Made by a program: the position numbers and the translations under genes. From contig NZ_CP019426.1 of NCBI RefSeq assembly GCF_009834515.1, forward strand, positions 4,143,501 through 4,207,500: 64,000 nucleotides of DNA, given 5' to 3'. Positions 53,904-63,485 of the stretch are shown piece after piece (the stretch's first letter is position 1; each line of letters opens with the position of its first letter). The notes beneath the pieces were generated by a model. That model saw only the letters and a program-made list of their open reading frames with translations, was not told the DNA's origin and searched no databases. The DNA is from Pseudomonas sp. R84 (GTDB lineage Bacteria; Pseudomonadota; Gammaproteobacteria; Pseudomonadales; Pseudomonadaceae).

Positions 53904-54491
53904 ATGAAAAAGCTGTCTCGCACGCTTCTCGCCCTGTCGATCTTCGCTGCCGCTAATGTCCTGGCGGCCGATCCGGTTGTGCCTACCAAGGCTGGCAGCG
54001 GCACCATCAACTTCACCGGCACCATCAACAACGATGCCTGCTCGGTCGAAGGCGCCGGCAAGGACAAGACCATTTCGGTGAACATGGGCGAAGTGTCGAT
54101 CAAGGACATGGGCACCGCCACCGCGCCAAAAGGCAACGGCACGCTGAGCGTCGAGAACTTCGACATGAAGATCAACTGCAACGCTGGCACCAAAGTGGCA
54201 ATGATCTTCGAACCAACCAAGGGCGCAGGCTCGGGTATCGAAACCGGCACCAAGGTCTTGAAACTGATCGACGGCCTGGGCTCGGCAAAAGGTATCGGTA
54301 TCGCCTTGCTTGATGCCAACGGTGCAGTAATCGACCTGACTTCGCCGACTACCGCGCGCATCGAAAACACCCTGCAGGACAGCAACACCACGCTGAAATT
54401 CTCGGCCGCCTACGTGACCACCGTCGATCCGAAACTGGCCGTTGCCGGCCGTGGCGACGCGACCCTGCCGTTCACCCTGCAATACGAATAA
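53904..54491 (+). CDS. Major fimbrial subunit
   Basis: 195 residues. A signal peptide ends at NVLAA. The pilin domain has the disulfide cysteines C46 and C92, GTINFTGTINNDACSVEG at the start and the C-terminal donor strand ending TLPFTLQYE with the penultimate tyrosine. It is polymerised through the chaperone and usher encoded downstream. A hairpin follows the gene. Confidence 0.9.
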   Translation: MKKLSRTLLALSIFAAANVLAADPVVPTKAGSGTINFTGTINNDACSVEGAGKDKTISVNMGEVSIKDMGTATAPKGNGTLSVENFDMKINCNAGTKVAMIFEPTKGAGSGIETGTKVLKLIDGLGSAKGIGIALLDANGAVIDLTSPTTARIENTLQDSNTTLKFSAAYVTTVDPKLAVAGRGDATLPFTLQYE

Positions 54492-54513
54492 ATCGCGCGA
54501 TTCATCGAGCACT

Positions 54514-54545
54514 GTGCGGGGCCGAACGGTCCCGCACTTTCTTTC
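54514..54545 (+). terminator. Hairpin between subunit and chaperone genes, probable attenuator
   Basis: A 10-bp stem GTGCGGGGCC/GGTCCCGCAC (one G-T pair) with a GAAC loop and a T-rich tail. It would let most transcripts stop after the abundant subunit. Confidence 0.65.
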
Positions 54546-54565
54546 ACTCTGCGCGGTAATTCTTC

Positions 54566-55312
54566 ATGTTTTTACGTCCTTCCCTGTCCCTTTGCGTCGG
54601 CCTTCTGGGCCTGCTCGCCGTCAATCAGGCCATGGCTGGCATTTCCCTGAGCAGCACTCGACTGATATTCGACGGCAAGCACAAAGAAGCCGGCATCACC
54701 GTGCGCAACAGCGGTGCAGACGTGTTGATTCAGTCCTGGGTCGATACCGACAGCGACGAAGCCTCTGTGCCCTTTGCCGTCACTCCACCGCTGGTGCGCG
54801 TCAGCGACGGAGAACAACAGATTCTGCGGGTCATCTACGAAGGCACCGGTATGCCCAAAGACCGCGAGTCGGTGGTGTGGTTGAACGTGCAGGAGATCCC
54901 GCAGTCGGCGAAAACCGCGAACACCCTGCAACTGGCGGTGCGCCAACGGATCAAGGTGTTCTTCCGCCCTGGCGGCCTGAACAACAACGCTTATCAGGCC
55001 CCGACCGAGCTGACCTGGCGACTGACCGAGCGCGCCGGCAAGAGCGTACTGGTGGTGAGTAATCCCGGGGTTTATCACGTCTCGATTGCCGACATCACTG
55101 TGCAATCCGGCGCCACACGCGAGCATCCGTTCGACTCGATGATGATCGCCCCTGGCGAAGAAAAAGAGTTTGTTCTCAAACAACTTCACACGGCAGGTTC
55201 CCCGCGCCTGTTGTTCAGCAGCATCAACGACTACGGCGCCAGAGACCGTTATGTCGCGCAACTTTCCGGCAGCGCCGCAGTAAGCGCCAGCCTGGATAAA
55301 GAATCGCCATGA
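54566..55312 (+). CDS. Periplasmic fimbrial chaperone
   Basis: 248 residues. A signal peptide ends at NQAMA. The PapD-type two-domain fold shows ISLSSTRLIFDGKHKEAGIT, the ESVVWLNVQEIP motif and the RIKVFFRP strand. It carries subunits to the usher. The subfamily resembles Cup chaperones of Pseudomonas. Confidence 0.92.
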   Translation: MFLRPSLSLCVGLLGLLAVNQAMAGISLSSTRLIFDGKHKEAGITVRNSGADVLIQSWVDTDSDEASVPFAVTPPLVRVSDGEQQILRVIYEGTGMPKDRESVVWLNVQEIPQSAKTANTLQLAVRQRIKVFFRPGGLNNNAYQAPTELTWRLTERAGKSVLVVSNPGVYHVSIADITVQSGATREHPFDSMMIAPGEEKEFVLKQLHTAGSPRLLFSSINDYGARDRYVAQLSGSAAVSASLDKESP

Positions 55313-55397
55313 CTCGCGTGCTGCTTTAACAGCCGCACTTTCACTGTATTTCTCTTCGCTCCGTTAGTTCGTATCGGAGGTGATATAGGGTTCCTGC

Positions 55398-57890
55398 ATG
55401 TTTTTATTCAAGCGCGATGGCCTGGCACCGTTTTCGGTTGCTCTGGTCTTCAGCACAACCTGTCTGGCTGACGCCGAAGAGCAATTCAATACCTCGTTTC
55501 TGCAAGGCGCGACGTCTGCCATCGACCTGCAATCGCTGCTCGCCGGCAGCCGCGTGCTCCCCGGCACTTACCGGGTCGATCTGTATGGCAACGATATGCT
55601 GGTGGGCCGCCGCGATATCGCCTTTCGGCGTCTCCCCGACAGTCACAAGGTCCAAGCCTGTCTGACTCTGGACATGCTCAAGCAACTGGGCGTGGATATT
55701 GGCAAGCTGCAAGCCAGCGGCAAACTCGACGTCGCCGATGCGGATGCCTGCCTCGACCTGCCAGCGCTGATCGATCATGCCACCGTGCGCTATGACGTGC
55801 CGCGCCTGCGTTTGCTGGTCAGCGTGCCGCAAAGTGCCATGGAGCGTGGCCGCCGTGGTTATGTCGATCCGGCGCTGTGGGACGAAGGCGTACCCGCAGC
55901 GTTCATCAATTATCAGGTGAGCAGCAACCGCAACAGCACCGATGCCCAGACCACGATTGCCAATAACGTCGGCCTGCGCAACGGCATAAACCTTGGCGGC
56001 TGGCGCCTGCGTAACGAGTCGAACTTCAACAGCAGCACCGGCCAGCCAAGTACGTTCAAGAGTAACCGCAGCTACCTGCAACATGACGTCACCGCGCTGA
56101 AGGGCCAGTTCAGTGCCGGGGATATTTTCTCCGACGCCGACCTGTTCGACAGCGTGCGTTATCGCGGCCTGAAACTGGCCTCCGACGACGGCATGCGCGC
56201 CGACAGTGAGCGCGGCTATGCGCCGGTGATTCGCGGCATTGCGCAATCCAGCGCCACGGTAGAGATTCGCCAGAACAATTACATTCTGTACACCGCCAAC
56301 GTACCGCCCGGGCCGTTCGAGATCAGCGACATTTACCCCAGCGGCTCCAACGGCGATCTGGAAATCACCGTAATCGAAGCCGATGGCCGGCGCCGGGTCA
56401 CGGTGCAGGCTTTTTCAAGCCTGCCGATCATGGTGCGCGAAGGCCAGTTGAAGTACAGCGTTTCGGCGGGCCGCTACAACAGCAACAGCGATGACCAGCA
56501 AACGCCGGAATTTATCAGCAGCACCGTGGCTTATGGCGTCAGCAGTAACCTGTCGGCGATTGTCGGCACTCAGGCCACCGAGGATTTTCAGGCACTGTCG
56601 ATCGGCGCCGGTCGCAACACTGCCATCGGGGCGATCTCGCTCGATCTGACCCACTCCAGCAGTCGCACCTTCGGCCAGACGCTCAAGGGCAACAGCCTGC
56701 GCGCGTTGTACGCCAAGACCTTTACCGGTACTGACACCAACTTCACCCTCGCCGCTTATCGCTATTCGACCGAGGGCTATCGCACCTTGAGCGAACACGT
56801 CGAAGAGCTAAGCCGTGAGGGTGAGCAGCGTAGCGGCAACTCGAAAACCCGCACCGACCTCACTGTCAACCAGAGCCTGGGGCGCAATCAGCAGTTCGGC
56901 AGCATCTACCTCAACGCCAGTGATCAGCGCTATTGGGGCCGCGGCGGTTCGCAGAGCCTGTCGGCCGGTTACAGCAATTATTGGGCTGACGTCAGCTACA
57001 ACCTCAGCGCGACTTACACCAAGGATGTCGGCAACTACGGCCCGGCGAACAACGACACTTTGTTCAATCTCTCAGTGTCGTTTCCGCTGGGCTCAAAGCC
57101 CCGCGCGCCGCGAGCGTTCGTTTCGGCCAGCACGCAGAAAGATGACAGCAGCACCCAGGTCGGCATCAACGGTTACCTGTCCGAAGACAGCGACACCTAT
57201 TACTCAGTGCAGGGAGGCAACAGTCGCACCGGCGGCAGTACGGGGTCGGCCAACCTCAGCACGCGAACCCCAGTGATGGACATCAGCGCCGGCTACAGTC
57301 AGGGCCGTGGCTACAACTCGCAGAGTCTCAACGTGGCCGGATCGATTGTCGGCCACGCGGGCGGGATCAACCTGGGGCAGACCGTCGGTGAGACTTTTGC
57401 GCTGGCGCAGGTCGACGGTGTCAAAGACGTGAAGATTGCCAGTTTCTCGGGCGCGAAAACCGCCGGTAATGGATTCGCTGTGGTGTCCAATGCGCAGCCG
57501 TATCGGGTCAACTGGATCAGCCTCGACACCCGCGACCTGGGCGGCGACTTTGAAATTGAAAACGCCACCCAGCAAGTGGTACCGCGCCGTGGTGCCGTGG
57601 TGCTAGCGCGCTACGCGAGCAAAACCGGACGCCGGGTGCAGTTTTCTCTGTTCGACGCGCACCACCAGCCGATCCCGTTTGGCGCCGCACTGGAGGACGC
57701 CGCCGGCAAACAACTGGCGATCTCCGACCCGAGCGGCAAGGCACTGGCGCTGGTCGCGGACGACGCCGGCACCCTGACCATCAATTGGCAAGGCCAGCGC
57801 TGCGAGGCGTCGTATGCACTGCCCGAGCGGGACAAGGCGTTGAACTACGAGCGGGCCTCCCTGGTGTGCCGCGCGCCAGTGGCTGACTGA
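55398..57890 (+). CDS. Outer-membrane fimbrial usher
   Basis: 830 residues. A signal peptide ends near CLADA. N-terminal chaperone-binding domain (EEQFNTSFLQG...), 24-strand barrel with plug, and two C-terminal domains with the terminal cysteine pair (QRCEASY, SLVCRAP). The likely ribosome site is AGGG seven bases before the ATG. A perfect GGAGGTGAT lies 13 bases further upstream without a suitable start. No adhesin gene follows, only a REPIN. Confidence 0.92.
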   Translation: MFLFKRDGLAPFSVALVFSTTCLADAEEQFNTSFLQGATSAIDLQSLLAGSRVLPGTYRVDLYGNDMLVGRRDIAFRRLPDSHKVQACLTLDMLKQLGVDIGKLQASGKLDVADADACLDLPALIDHATVRYDVPRLRLLVSVPQSAMERGRRGYVDPALWDEGVPAAFINYQVSSNRNSTDAQTTIANNVGLRNGINLGGWRLRNESNFNSSTGQPSTFKSNRSYLQHDVTALKGQFSAGDIFSDADLFDSVRYRGLKLASDDGMRADSERGYAPVIRGIAQSSATVEIRQNNYILYTANVPPGPFEISDIYPSGSNGDLEITVIEADGRRRVTVQAFSSLPIMVREGQLKYSVSAGRYNSNSDDQQTPEFISSTVAYGVSSNLSAIVGTQATEDFQALSIGAGRNTAIGAISLDLTHSSSRTFGQTLKGNSLRALYAKTFTGTDTNFTLAAYRYSTEGYRTLSEHVEELSREGEQRSGNSKTRTDLTVNQSLGRNQQFGSIYLNASDQRYWGRGGSQSLSAGYSNYWADVSYNLSATYTKDVGNYGPANNDTLFNLSVSFPLGSKPRAPRAFVSASTQKDDSSTQVGINGYLSEDSDTYYSVQGGNSRTGGSTGSANLSTRTPVMDISAGYSQGRGYNSQSLNVAGSIVGHAGGINLGQTVGETFALAQVDGVKDVKIASFSGAKTAGNGFAVVSNAQPYRVNWISLDTRDLGGDFEIENATQQVVPRRGAVVLARYASKTGRRVQFSLFDAHHQPIPFGAALEDAAGKQLAISDPSGKALALVADDAGTLTINWQGQRCEASYALPERDKALNYERASLVCRAPVAD

Positions 57891-57899
57891 GAAGACGCC

Positions 57900-57989
57900 A
57901 TCGCTGGCAAGCCAGCTCCCACAAAGTCCTTGGCGCACACAACAATCATGTACGCCACAGAAGCTTGTGGGAGCTGGCTTGCCAGCGAT
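57900..57989. repeat. REPIN, second REP type
   Basis: Exact 24-bp arms starting ATCGCTGGCAAGCCAGCTCC at 57900 and ending in its inverse at 57989. This is a different REP family from the GTAGGAGTGAGCC type. It lies between the convergent usher and tamB genes. Confidence 0.92.
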
Positions 57990-58020
57990 TGAAGCGACTC
58001 GGTTCAGGAGAAAGCGCGAT

Positions 58021-61000
58021 CTAGAAATCGCGCTTGTAGAAAATATCCAGCGAACTGGCCACGCCACTGGCCGCTTCGACGTAAACCTTCTTGCTCAGCT
58101 TATAGCGCAGCGCAATGGTGCTGGCTGGTTCAAACACGCCAACGCCATAACGCAAACTGAGCTTCTCAGTAATATTGCCGCTGGCCACAACACTGGTGGC
58201 ATCGCCGCTGCCTGCGGTATCGAGCTGGAAGTCCTGAATTCCCAGATCCTTGGCCAGGCTGCTGGTGACTCCGGAGCTGCCCATCAAGCCCAGACCCAAC
58301 GCCGCTTGCGCGAGCATGTTGTTGTCTTCGCCGTTGGTGCTCAGCGGTCGCCCGAGGACCAGATAGGACAGCGCCTGCTCCTGACTCATCGCCGGCTCGG
58401 AGAAGATCTGCGTGGTCGGCTGTTCGGCGCTGCCGCTCAGGCGAATACCGGCGATCACGTCGTCGGTCTGGCGGATCGCTTCGATGTCCAGATACGGCTG
58501 ATCGAGGGGGCCGGCGAACAACAGACGCGCACGCCGCACTTGCAGGCGCTGACCGTAAGCACTGTAGCGACCGTCGTTAAGCCACAGCTCGCCACGGGTG
58601 TCCATGTTGTCGCCGATGTGCACGTGACCTTGCACGTTGGCGGTCAGACCAAATCCGGCGAAGGCGAGTTTGTCTTCGCCGACCACCACGTCGATGTCCA
58701 TCTTCATGGCCATCGGCGGTTTGCCCTCTTCGGTCTGCGCCCCGACGATGATCGTGTCATCGGAGACTTTCACCGTTGACGGCGGCAGTTCACGCACGGT
58801 GATTTCACCTTTGGGCACCTGCACTTTGCCGGCGATTTTCAGTTCGTCGCCAGCCATGGAAATCTTCAGGTCCGGCGCCACTTCAAGTTTCGCGTACGGC
58901 TCGACGGTGACCGGCAATTGCGTACCTTTCAGCGCCAGATCGACAACCAGCGCCTGACCCCAGGCTACGTTACCGTTCAGGCTGCCCTGCCCGCTCTTGC
59001 CACTCTTCCAGCCGCCGTCGAGGCGTACCGATTCGCCGGCAATCAGGGCGGTGAGTTGCAGGTTCTGCAGCTCCATCGGCAACTCGGCGCCGGACACTTC
59101 GCCGTCGCTGAGTTGCACAGTGCCGTTGACCAAAGGCGCGAGCAATCCGCCGGAAATCGTCCCGCTGCCGTTCAGGCGCCCGGTGAGCTTCTCGACCATT
59201 GGCACAAACGGCCGCGCCACCGACAGATCCAGCCCACTCAGACGGAACGAGCCGCTCAGCGGTTTGTTTTTTGGCAGCGGATTGAGCTGCGCCTGCACCA
59301 GCAACTCGCCGAGTTTGCCGCCGACGAAGTTGAGTTCGGTGTCGACGCGTTTCGGGGTGAGTTTGCTGGTCAGTTTCAGTGTCTGGTAGGGGAAATCCAG
59401 CCACTGATCTTTCTCTCGCATACGCAAGGTGCCGCCACTGGCGTCGATGCTGACCACGCCATTCGGGCCGCTGGCCGGCAGATCCAGTTGCAGATCGGCG
59501 TTGAGTTTGCCTTGCCAGGCGAAGTCTTTCGGCAACCATTGCGCCAGACTTTCGATCGGGAATTGCTTGAGGTGGTAGCGCAGTTTCGGCTCTGGCATCA
59601 GGCGCTGATCTTCACCGCACAGGCTGGCATTGCCGGACATCCAGCAATGCGCACCGAAGTTGATTTTACCGTCGGCCAGACGTTCGAGCTTGGCCGGGCT
59701 TTGCAGTTTCCAATCCTGGCCACCCGCCTGAATATCGCCACTGGCCAGACGACCACGCCAGTTGCCCTTGTCCAGATTGCCATCCAGACCGAGGGCTAGT
59801 TTCAGCTTCGGCCCGATCAGGTCGAGGTTGAGTTTCTGGTTCTTGATGTCGCCCTGAGCGCTGGCAGTCAGCGTGCCCAATGAAGTGTCACCGGCCTGAA
59901 TGCCGGCACCTTTCAGATCGATCTTCGCCCGTTGCGCACTGTCGAGGGTGGCGTCGAGGTTGAGGCTTTGCAGGCGATTGTCCTGGAAGGCCAGTTGCGA
60001 ACCTTGCAGGTCGAGTTTGCCCTGCGGTGCTTTCAACGTGCCGGCGACATTGACCTGCCCGTTGACCTGCCCGCGCAGTTGCGGCCAGAGCTGAGCCAGA
60101 CGCGACAGCTTGATATCAATCTGCCCGGTGAGTTTCTGTTGCAGACTGCCCTTGCCGCTGATGCTGTTGTCGCCGAGACGGATTTGCAGGGCATTCAGAT
60201 TCCACTGTTCGCCAGCGCCATCAGCCTTGGCCTGGAGGATCGCCGGTTGCCCACGCAATTTGCCTTTCAAGTCGAGGTCGGCGGTGAGGCTCAGGCGTTC
60301 GTTTTTCATTTCGCCTTGGCTTTTCAGCGGTCCAGCTAACGTGCCCGGCAATTCGGCGACCCAGTACGCCGGGTTGAGCGCCGACAGTTCCAGCGCGGTG
60401 TCCCAGGCGATACCGTCGGCGAACTGCACATTCACATGGCCTTCAGCCTTGCCCTGCCCGGCTTCCATTTTCAGTTGCGGCAAGGCGACCTGTTTCAGGC
60501 TGCCGCTGAACGGACTGCTCAGGGTAAACGCGCCCGCCGGGCCATCCAGTGCGGCGGCGAAGTTGCCGAGGTACTGACCATCGGTGTAGGAGACTTCGCC
60601 GGTGAAGGTGCGCAAAGCGACCTCAGGTTCGTCGATTTCGTTGTAGAGCCGATGCCACGGAAAGTCCTGCCAGTTGATTTTGGCTTGGGCGCTGAGGCCT
60701 TTACTCCAGTCGACGCTACCGGTGAGTTTCAGGCTTTGTTTGTCGTTGGCTGTCAGATCAAGGCCGGCGATCTGCGCGCCGCTGGCGTCGACTTTGCCTT
60801 GGAGCAGCAGCGCCACTGGGCCTTTGTCGGCGGGCAGCGTGGCGTTGCCGTTGAGCTGGTAACCGTTTTTCAGGTCGCCTTCACCCGTCAACAGCAATTG
60901 ATTGAGTTGCAGGGTGTCGGGCAGGTCGGCGCTCGGTTTGAACGCCTCGCTAGTGATGCGCACCTTGGCTGGCAGGTTTTCCGCCAGCGGTTGCAATTCA

Positions 61001-61695
61001 CCACTCAACTGGCCGTCGAGGTAACCACGACTGTCGGCGTGCAGGTTGAGGGTTTTCAACAGGTCGCCGTCGATCTTCAACGCCAGCGCCCACAGCCCCG
61101 TGCCCGGCGACGGCAATGTCAGGTCACCGGCGATGTTCAGCGGCCAGTTGCCGGTCGGCGTGAGTGTGCCGGACAGGTTCAGGCTGAGGTCGTCGCGCTG
61201 CAATTTCACGCTGTCGATCTGCATGCCCTGGGCGGTCCAGTGCGCCGCCAGTTGCAAGCCCTTGAGCTGTTCGCTGCCGTTGAACAACAGGCTGCCGACC
61301 TGTACGTCGCCCAGCTCGATGGCCACCGGCAATTGCAGATCCGGCAATTTGATCGGGCCGCTTTCGGTGGTTTCTTCGCTCGGCGGGAATTGCAGAATGA
61401 CCTGATCAGCCTTGAGCTGTTCGATGCACAGGGTCATGCGCGTCAGGCACAGCGGCGACCAGGCGAAGATTGCCTGGTTCAGTTCGACGCGACTGCTGTC
61501 CTGCTGCCACAACAGATGATCGGCGCTCCATTGCCCGCCAAGGCGCCCCTGGAAATTCTCGACGCTGAGCCCCGGCACAAGGCCCAGTACCCAACGGCTG
61601 CCAGCCGCCGTGCCGAGTACGGCGGTGACGCTCAATACAATCAACAACACCAGCGCCAGCAGCGTCAGCGCCGTAATTTTCAAACCACGCTTCAC
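58021..61695 (-). CDS. tamB: Translocation and assembly module subunit TamB
   Basis: Inner-membrane-anchored periplasm-spanning protein that works with TamA in outer-membrane protein assembly and lipid transport. 1224 residues: one N-terminal anchor helix, a long beta-rich groove, and the C-terminal DUF490 domain ending SLDIFYKRDF with a terminal Phe. The ATG overlaps the tamA stop by 4 bases. Confidence 0.95.
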   Translation of the reverse strand: MKRGLKITALTLLALVLLIVLSVTAVLGTAAGSRWVLGLVPGLSVENFQGRLGGQWSADHLLWQQDSSRVELNQAIFAWSPLCLTRMTLCIEQLKADQVILQFPPSEETTESGPIKLPDLQLPVAIELGDVQVGSLLFNGSEQLKGLQLAAHWTAQGMQIDSVKLQRDDLSLNLSGTLTPTGNWPLNIAGDLTLPSPGTGLWALALKIDGDLLKTLNLHADSRGYLDGQLSGELQPLAENLPAKVRITSEAFKPSADLPDTLQLNQLLLTGEGDLKNGYQLNGNATLPADKGPVALLLQGKVDASGAQIAGLDLTANDKQSLKLTGSVDWSKGLSAQAKINWQDFPWHRLYNEIDEPEVALRTFTGEVSYTDGQYLGNFAAALDGPAGAFTLSSPFSGSLKQVALPQLKMEAGQGKAEGHVNVQFADGIAWDTALELSALNPAYWVAELPGTLAGPLKSQGEMKNERLSLTADLDLKGKLRGQPAILQAKADGAGEQWNLNALQIRLGDNSISGKGSLQQKLTGQIDIKLSRLAQLWPQLRGQVNGQVNVAGTLKAPQGKLDLQGSQLAFQDNRLQSLNLDATLDSAQRAKIDLKGAGIQAGDTSLGTLTASAQGDIKNQKLNLDLIGPKLKLALGLDGNLDKGNWRGRLASGDIQAGGQDWKLQSPAKLERLADGKINFGAHCWMSGNASLCGEDQRLMPEPKLRYHLKQFPIESLAQWLPKDFAWQGKLNADLQLDLPASGPNGVVSIDASGGTLRMREKDQWLDFPYQTLKLTSKLTPKRVDTELNFVGGKLGELLVQAQLNPLPKNKPLSGSFRLSGLDLSVARPFVPMVEKLTGRLNGSGTISGGLLAPLVNGTVQLSDGEVSGAELPMELQNLQLTALIAGESVRLDGGWKSGKSGQGSLNGNVAWGQALVVDLALKGTQLPVTVEPYAKLEVAPDLKISMAGDELKIAGKVQVPKGEITVRELPPSTVKVSDDTIIVGAQTEEGKPPMAMKMDIDVVVGEDKLAFAGFGLTANVQGHVHIGDNMDTRGELWLNDGRYSAYGQRLQVRRARLLFAGPLDQPYLDIEAIRQTDDVIAGIRLSGSAEQPTTQIFSEPAMSQEQALSYLVLGRPLSTNGEDNNMLAQAALGLGLMGSSGVTSSLAKDLGIQDFQLDTAGSGDATSVVASGNITEKLSLRYGVGVFEPASTIALRYKLSKKVYVEAASGVASSLDIFYKRDF

Positions 61696-63419
61696 AGCTC
61701 AGGCCCCATGGAAAAGTGCAGCCGGATGCCGCCATCGTCGTCGAGTGCGTGGGCCAGGTCGAGGCGGATCGGCCCCACCGGCGAGACCCAGCGCACACCA
61801 ATGCCGACCCCGGTCTTGAGGTTCGGCAGTTCGAGTTTGTTGAAGGAGTTGCCCTGGTCGACGAACGTCGCCACGCGCCATTTTTCGGCGATCGAGTATT
61901 GATACTCGACGCTGCCAGCGACCATGTAACGGCCGCCGATTCGGTCGCCATCGGAGTTTTTCGGCGACAGACTCTGGTAATCGTAACCGCGCACGCTCTG
62001 ATCGCCACCGGCAAAGAAGCGCAGCGACGGCGGCACCGAGTTGTAGCCGTTGGTGGCGCTACCGCCGACCTGCACGCGACCGAGCAAGCGATGTTTGTCG
62101 AACACCGTGGTCAGGCCTTTGACCAGCGCGGTGCCATACAGAAGGTTGTTGTCCGAGCCGAGGCCTTCCTTCGCCACTTTGCTTTCGAAGCTCAGGCGAT
62201 AGCCGTTGTGCGGGTCGATGCGGTTGTCGCTTTTCAGGTACGAGTAACTGATGCCGGGCATCAGCAAGGTGCTCAGGCCGGAGTCATCGCCGAGTTCATA
62301 TTCTTCACGCTGCCATTTCAGCGAAATCACCCGCTGCCAGCCGCTCGGCAATTTGCTGTGCCATTCCGGGCCGAAGGTCAGCAGTTTGCTGAGCGTGTCG
62401 GAACCGTCGATGTCTTCGAACTGATAACCGCCGGCCCAACGCAGTTTGTCGGTCAGCGGCGGGTCAAGCGGGATGTCGTAGAACAGCCCGACGTTTTGCC
62501 GTGGCGCCGAGAGTTCGGCTTCCCAACCGTAGCTGTCGCCTTGCGGGTTGACCCAATGGCGCGTCCAGTTGGCTTTGATGCGCGGGCCGACGTCGGTCGA
62601 ATAACCGAGGCCCAGGCCCATGGTCCGTGGCTTGCGCGTGTCGAGTTTGACGTCCACCGGGATCACGTCATTTTTCGCTGTCGTCGGTGCGGCATCGACG
62701 CGCACGCCTTCGAAATAGCCGCTCGATTGCAGGTCGCGATTGAGTTCGGCGATCAGCTCGGAGTCGTACGGCTCGCCTTCCTTGAACGGCACCATGCGTT
62801 GCAGCAGGTCTTCGTCGAACGGCGTATCACCTTCGAATTTGACTTTGCCCAGCGCATAACGCGGGCCGCTGTCGTAGATCAGTTCGATGTCGGCCACCCC
62901 GGCGCGCGGGTCGACCATAAGTTTTTGACGGGTGAAATGGCCACTGAAAAAACCGAAGCGCGAGGCCTGATTCTGAATAAGTCTTTTGGCGTCTTCGTAA
63001 CGGCCATGGTTGAGCACCGCACCGGACTTGAGCGCGTCGCTTTTCGGTACACGAAAAGATTTGAGGGAGGCAGCCGGGCCGTCGACACGAATGGTGACGT
63101 TGCGCAGATGAATCGGCTCGCCGGGATCGATGTTCAACACCAGGCGCGGCTTGTCGCCGCCCTTGACGTCACTTTCGATCTGCGGCTGGTAGTAGCCCAA
63201 CGCCTGGGCCGCTTTGCGCGCCTGCTCTTCGGCACCGCGACTGAAGCGCTGCAGGGCTTCTTCGTCACGATCGCCGAGGCTGCCGATATAGCCTTCTATA
63301 TTGGCCTTGAGTTCATCGTTGGACGGTTTGATCCGCACATCCAATTCACTTTGCGCCAGCGCCGCGCAGCTGGTTAACAGCACGAGCACGCCACTGGTAA
63401 ATCTTCCTGGAAACTTCAT
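61692..63419 (-). CDS. tamA: Translocation and assembly module subunit TamA
   Basis: Omp85-family outer-membrane protein. 575 residues from the ATG at 63419 (an upstream ATG at 63473 would place residues before the signal peptide). The signal peptide ends at CAALA. Three POTRA domains (about 27-270) are followed by a 16-strand barrel with the family motif VRGYDYQSL and a C-terminal strand ending RLHFSMGPEL. Confidence 0.94.
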   Translation of the reverse strand: MKFPGRFTSGVLVLLTSCAALAQSELDVRIKPSNDELKANIEGYIGSLGDRDEEALQRFSRGAEEQARKAAQALGYYQPQIESDVKGGDKPRLVLNIDPGEPIHLRNVTIRVDGPAASLKSFRVPKSDALKSGAVLNHGRYEDAKRLIQNQASRFGFFSGHFTRQKLMVDPRAGVADIELIYDSGPRYALGKVKFEGDTPFDEDLLQRMVPFKEGEPYDSELIAELNRDLQSSGYFEGVRVDAAPTTAKNDVIPVDVKLDTRKPRTMGLGLGYSTDVGPRIKANWTRHWVNPQGDSYGWEAELSAPRQNVGLFYDIPLDPPLTDKLRWAGGYQFEDIDGSDTLSKLLTFGPEWHSKLPSGWQRVISLKWQREEYELGDDSGLSTLLMPGISYSYLKSDNRIDPHNGYRLSFESKVAKEGLGSDNNLLYGTALVKGLTTVFDKHRLLGRVQVGGSATNGYNSVPPSLRFFAGGDQSVRGYDYQSLSPKNSDGDRIGGRYMVAGSVEYQYSIAEKWRVATFVDQGNSFNKLELPNLKTGVGIGVRWVSPVGPIRLDLAHALDDDGGIRLHFSMGPEL

Positions 63420-63485
63420 AGGCGCGGATGCTATCACGGGCTTGGGAGCGTGATAGAACAGGAAATTTCCCAAGAAGTTCGATTG

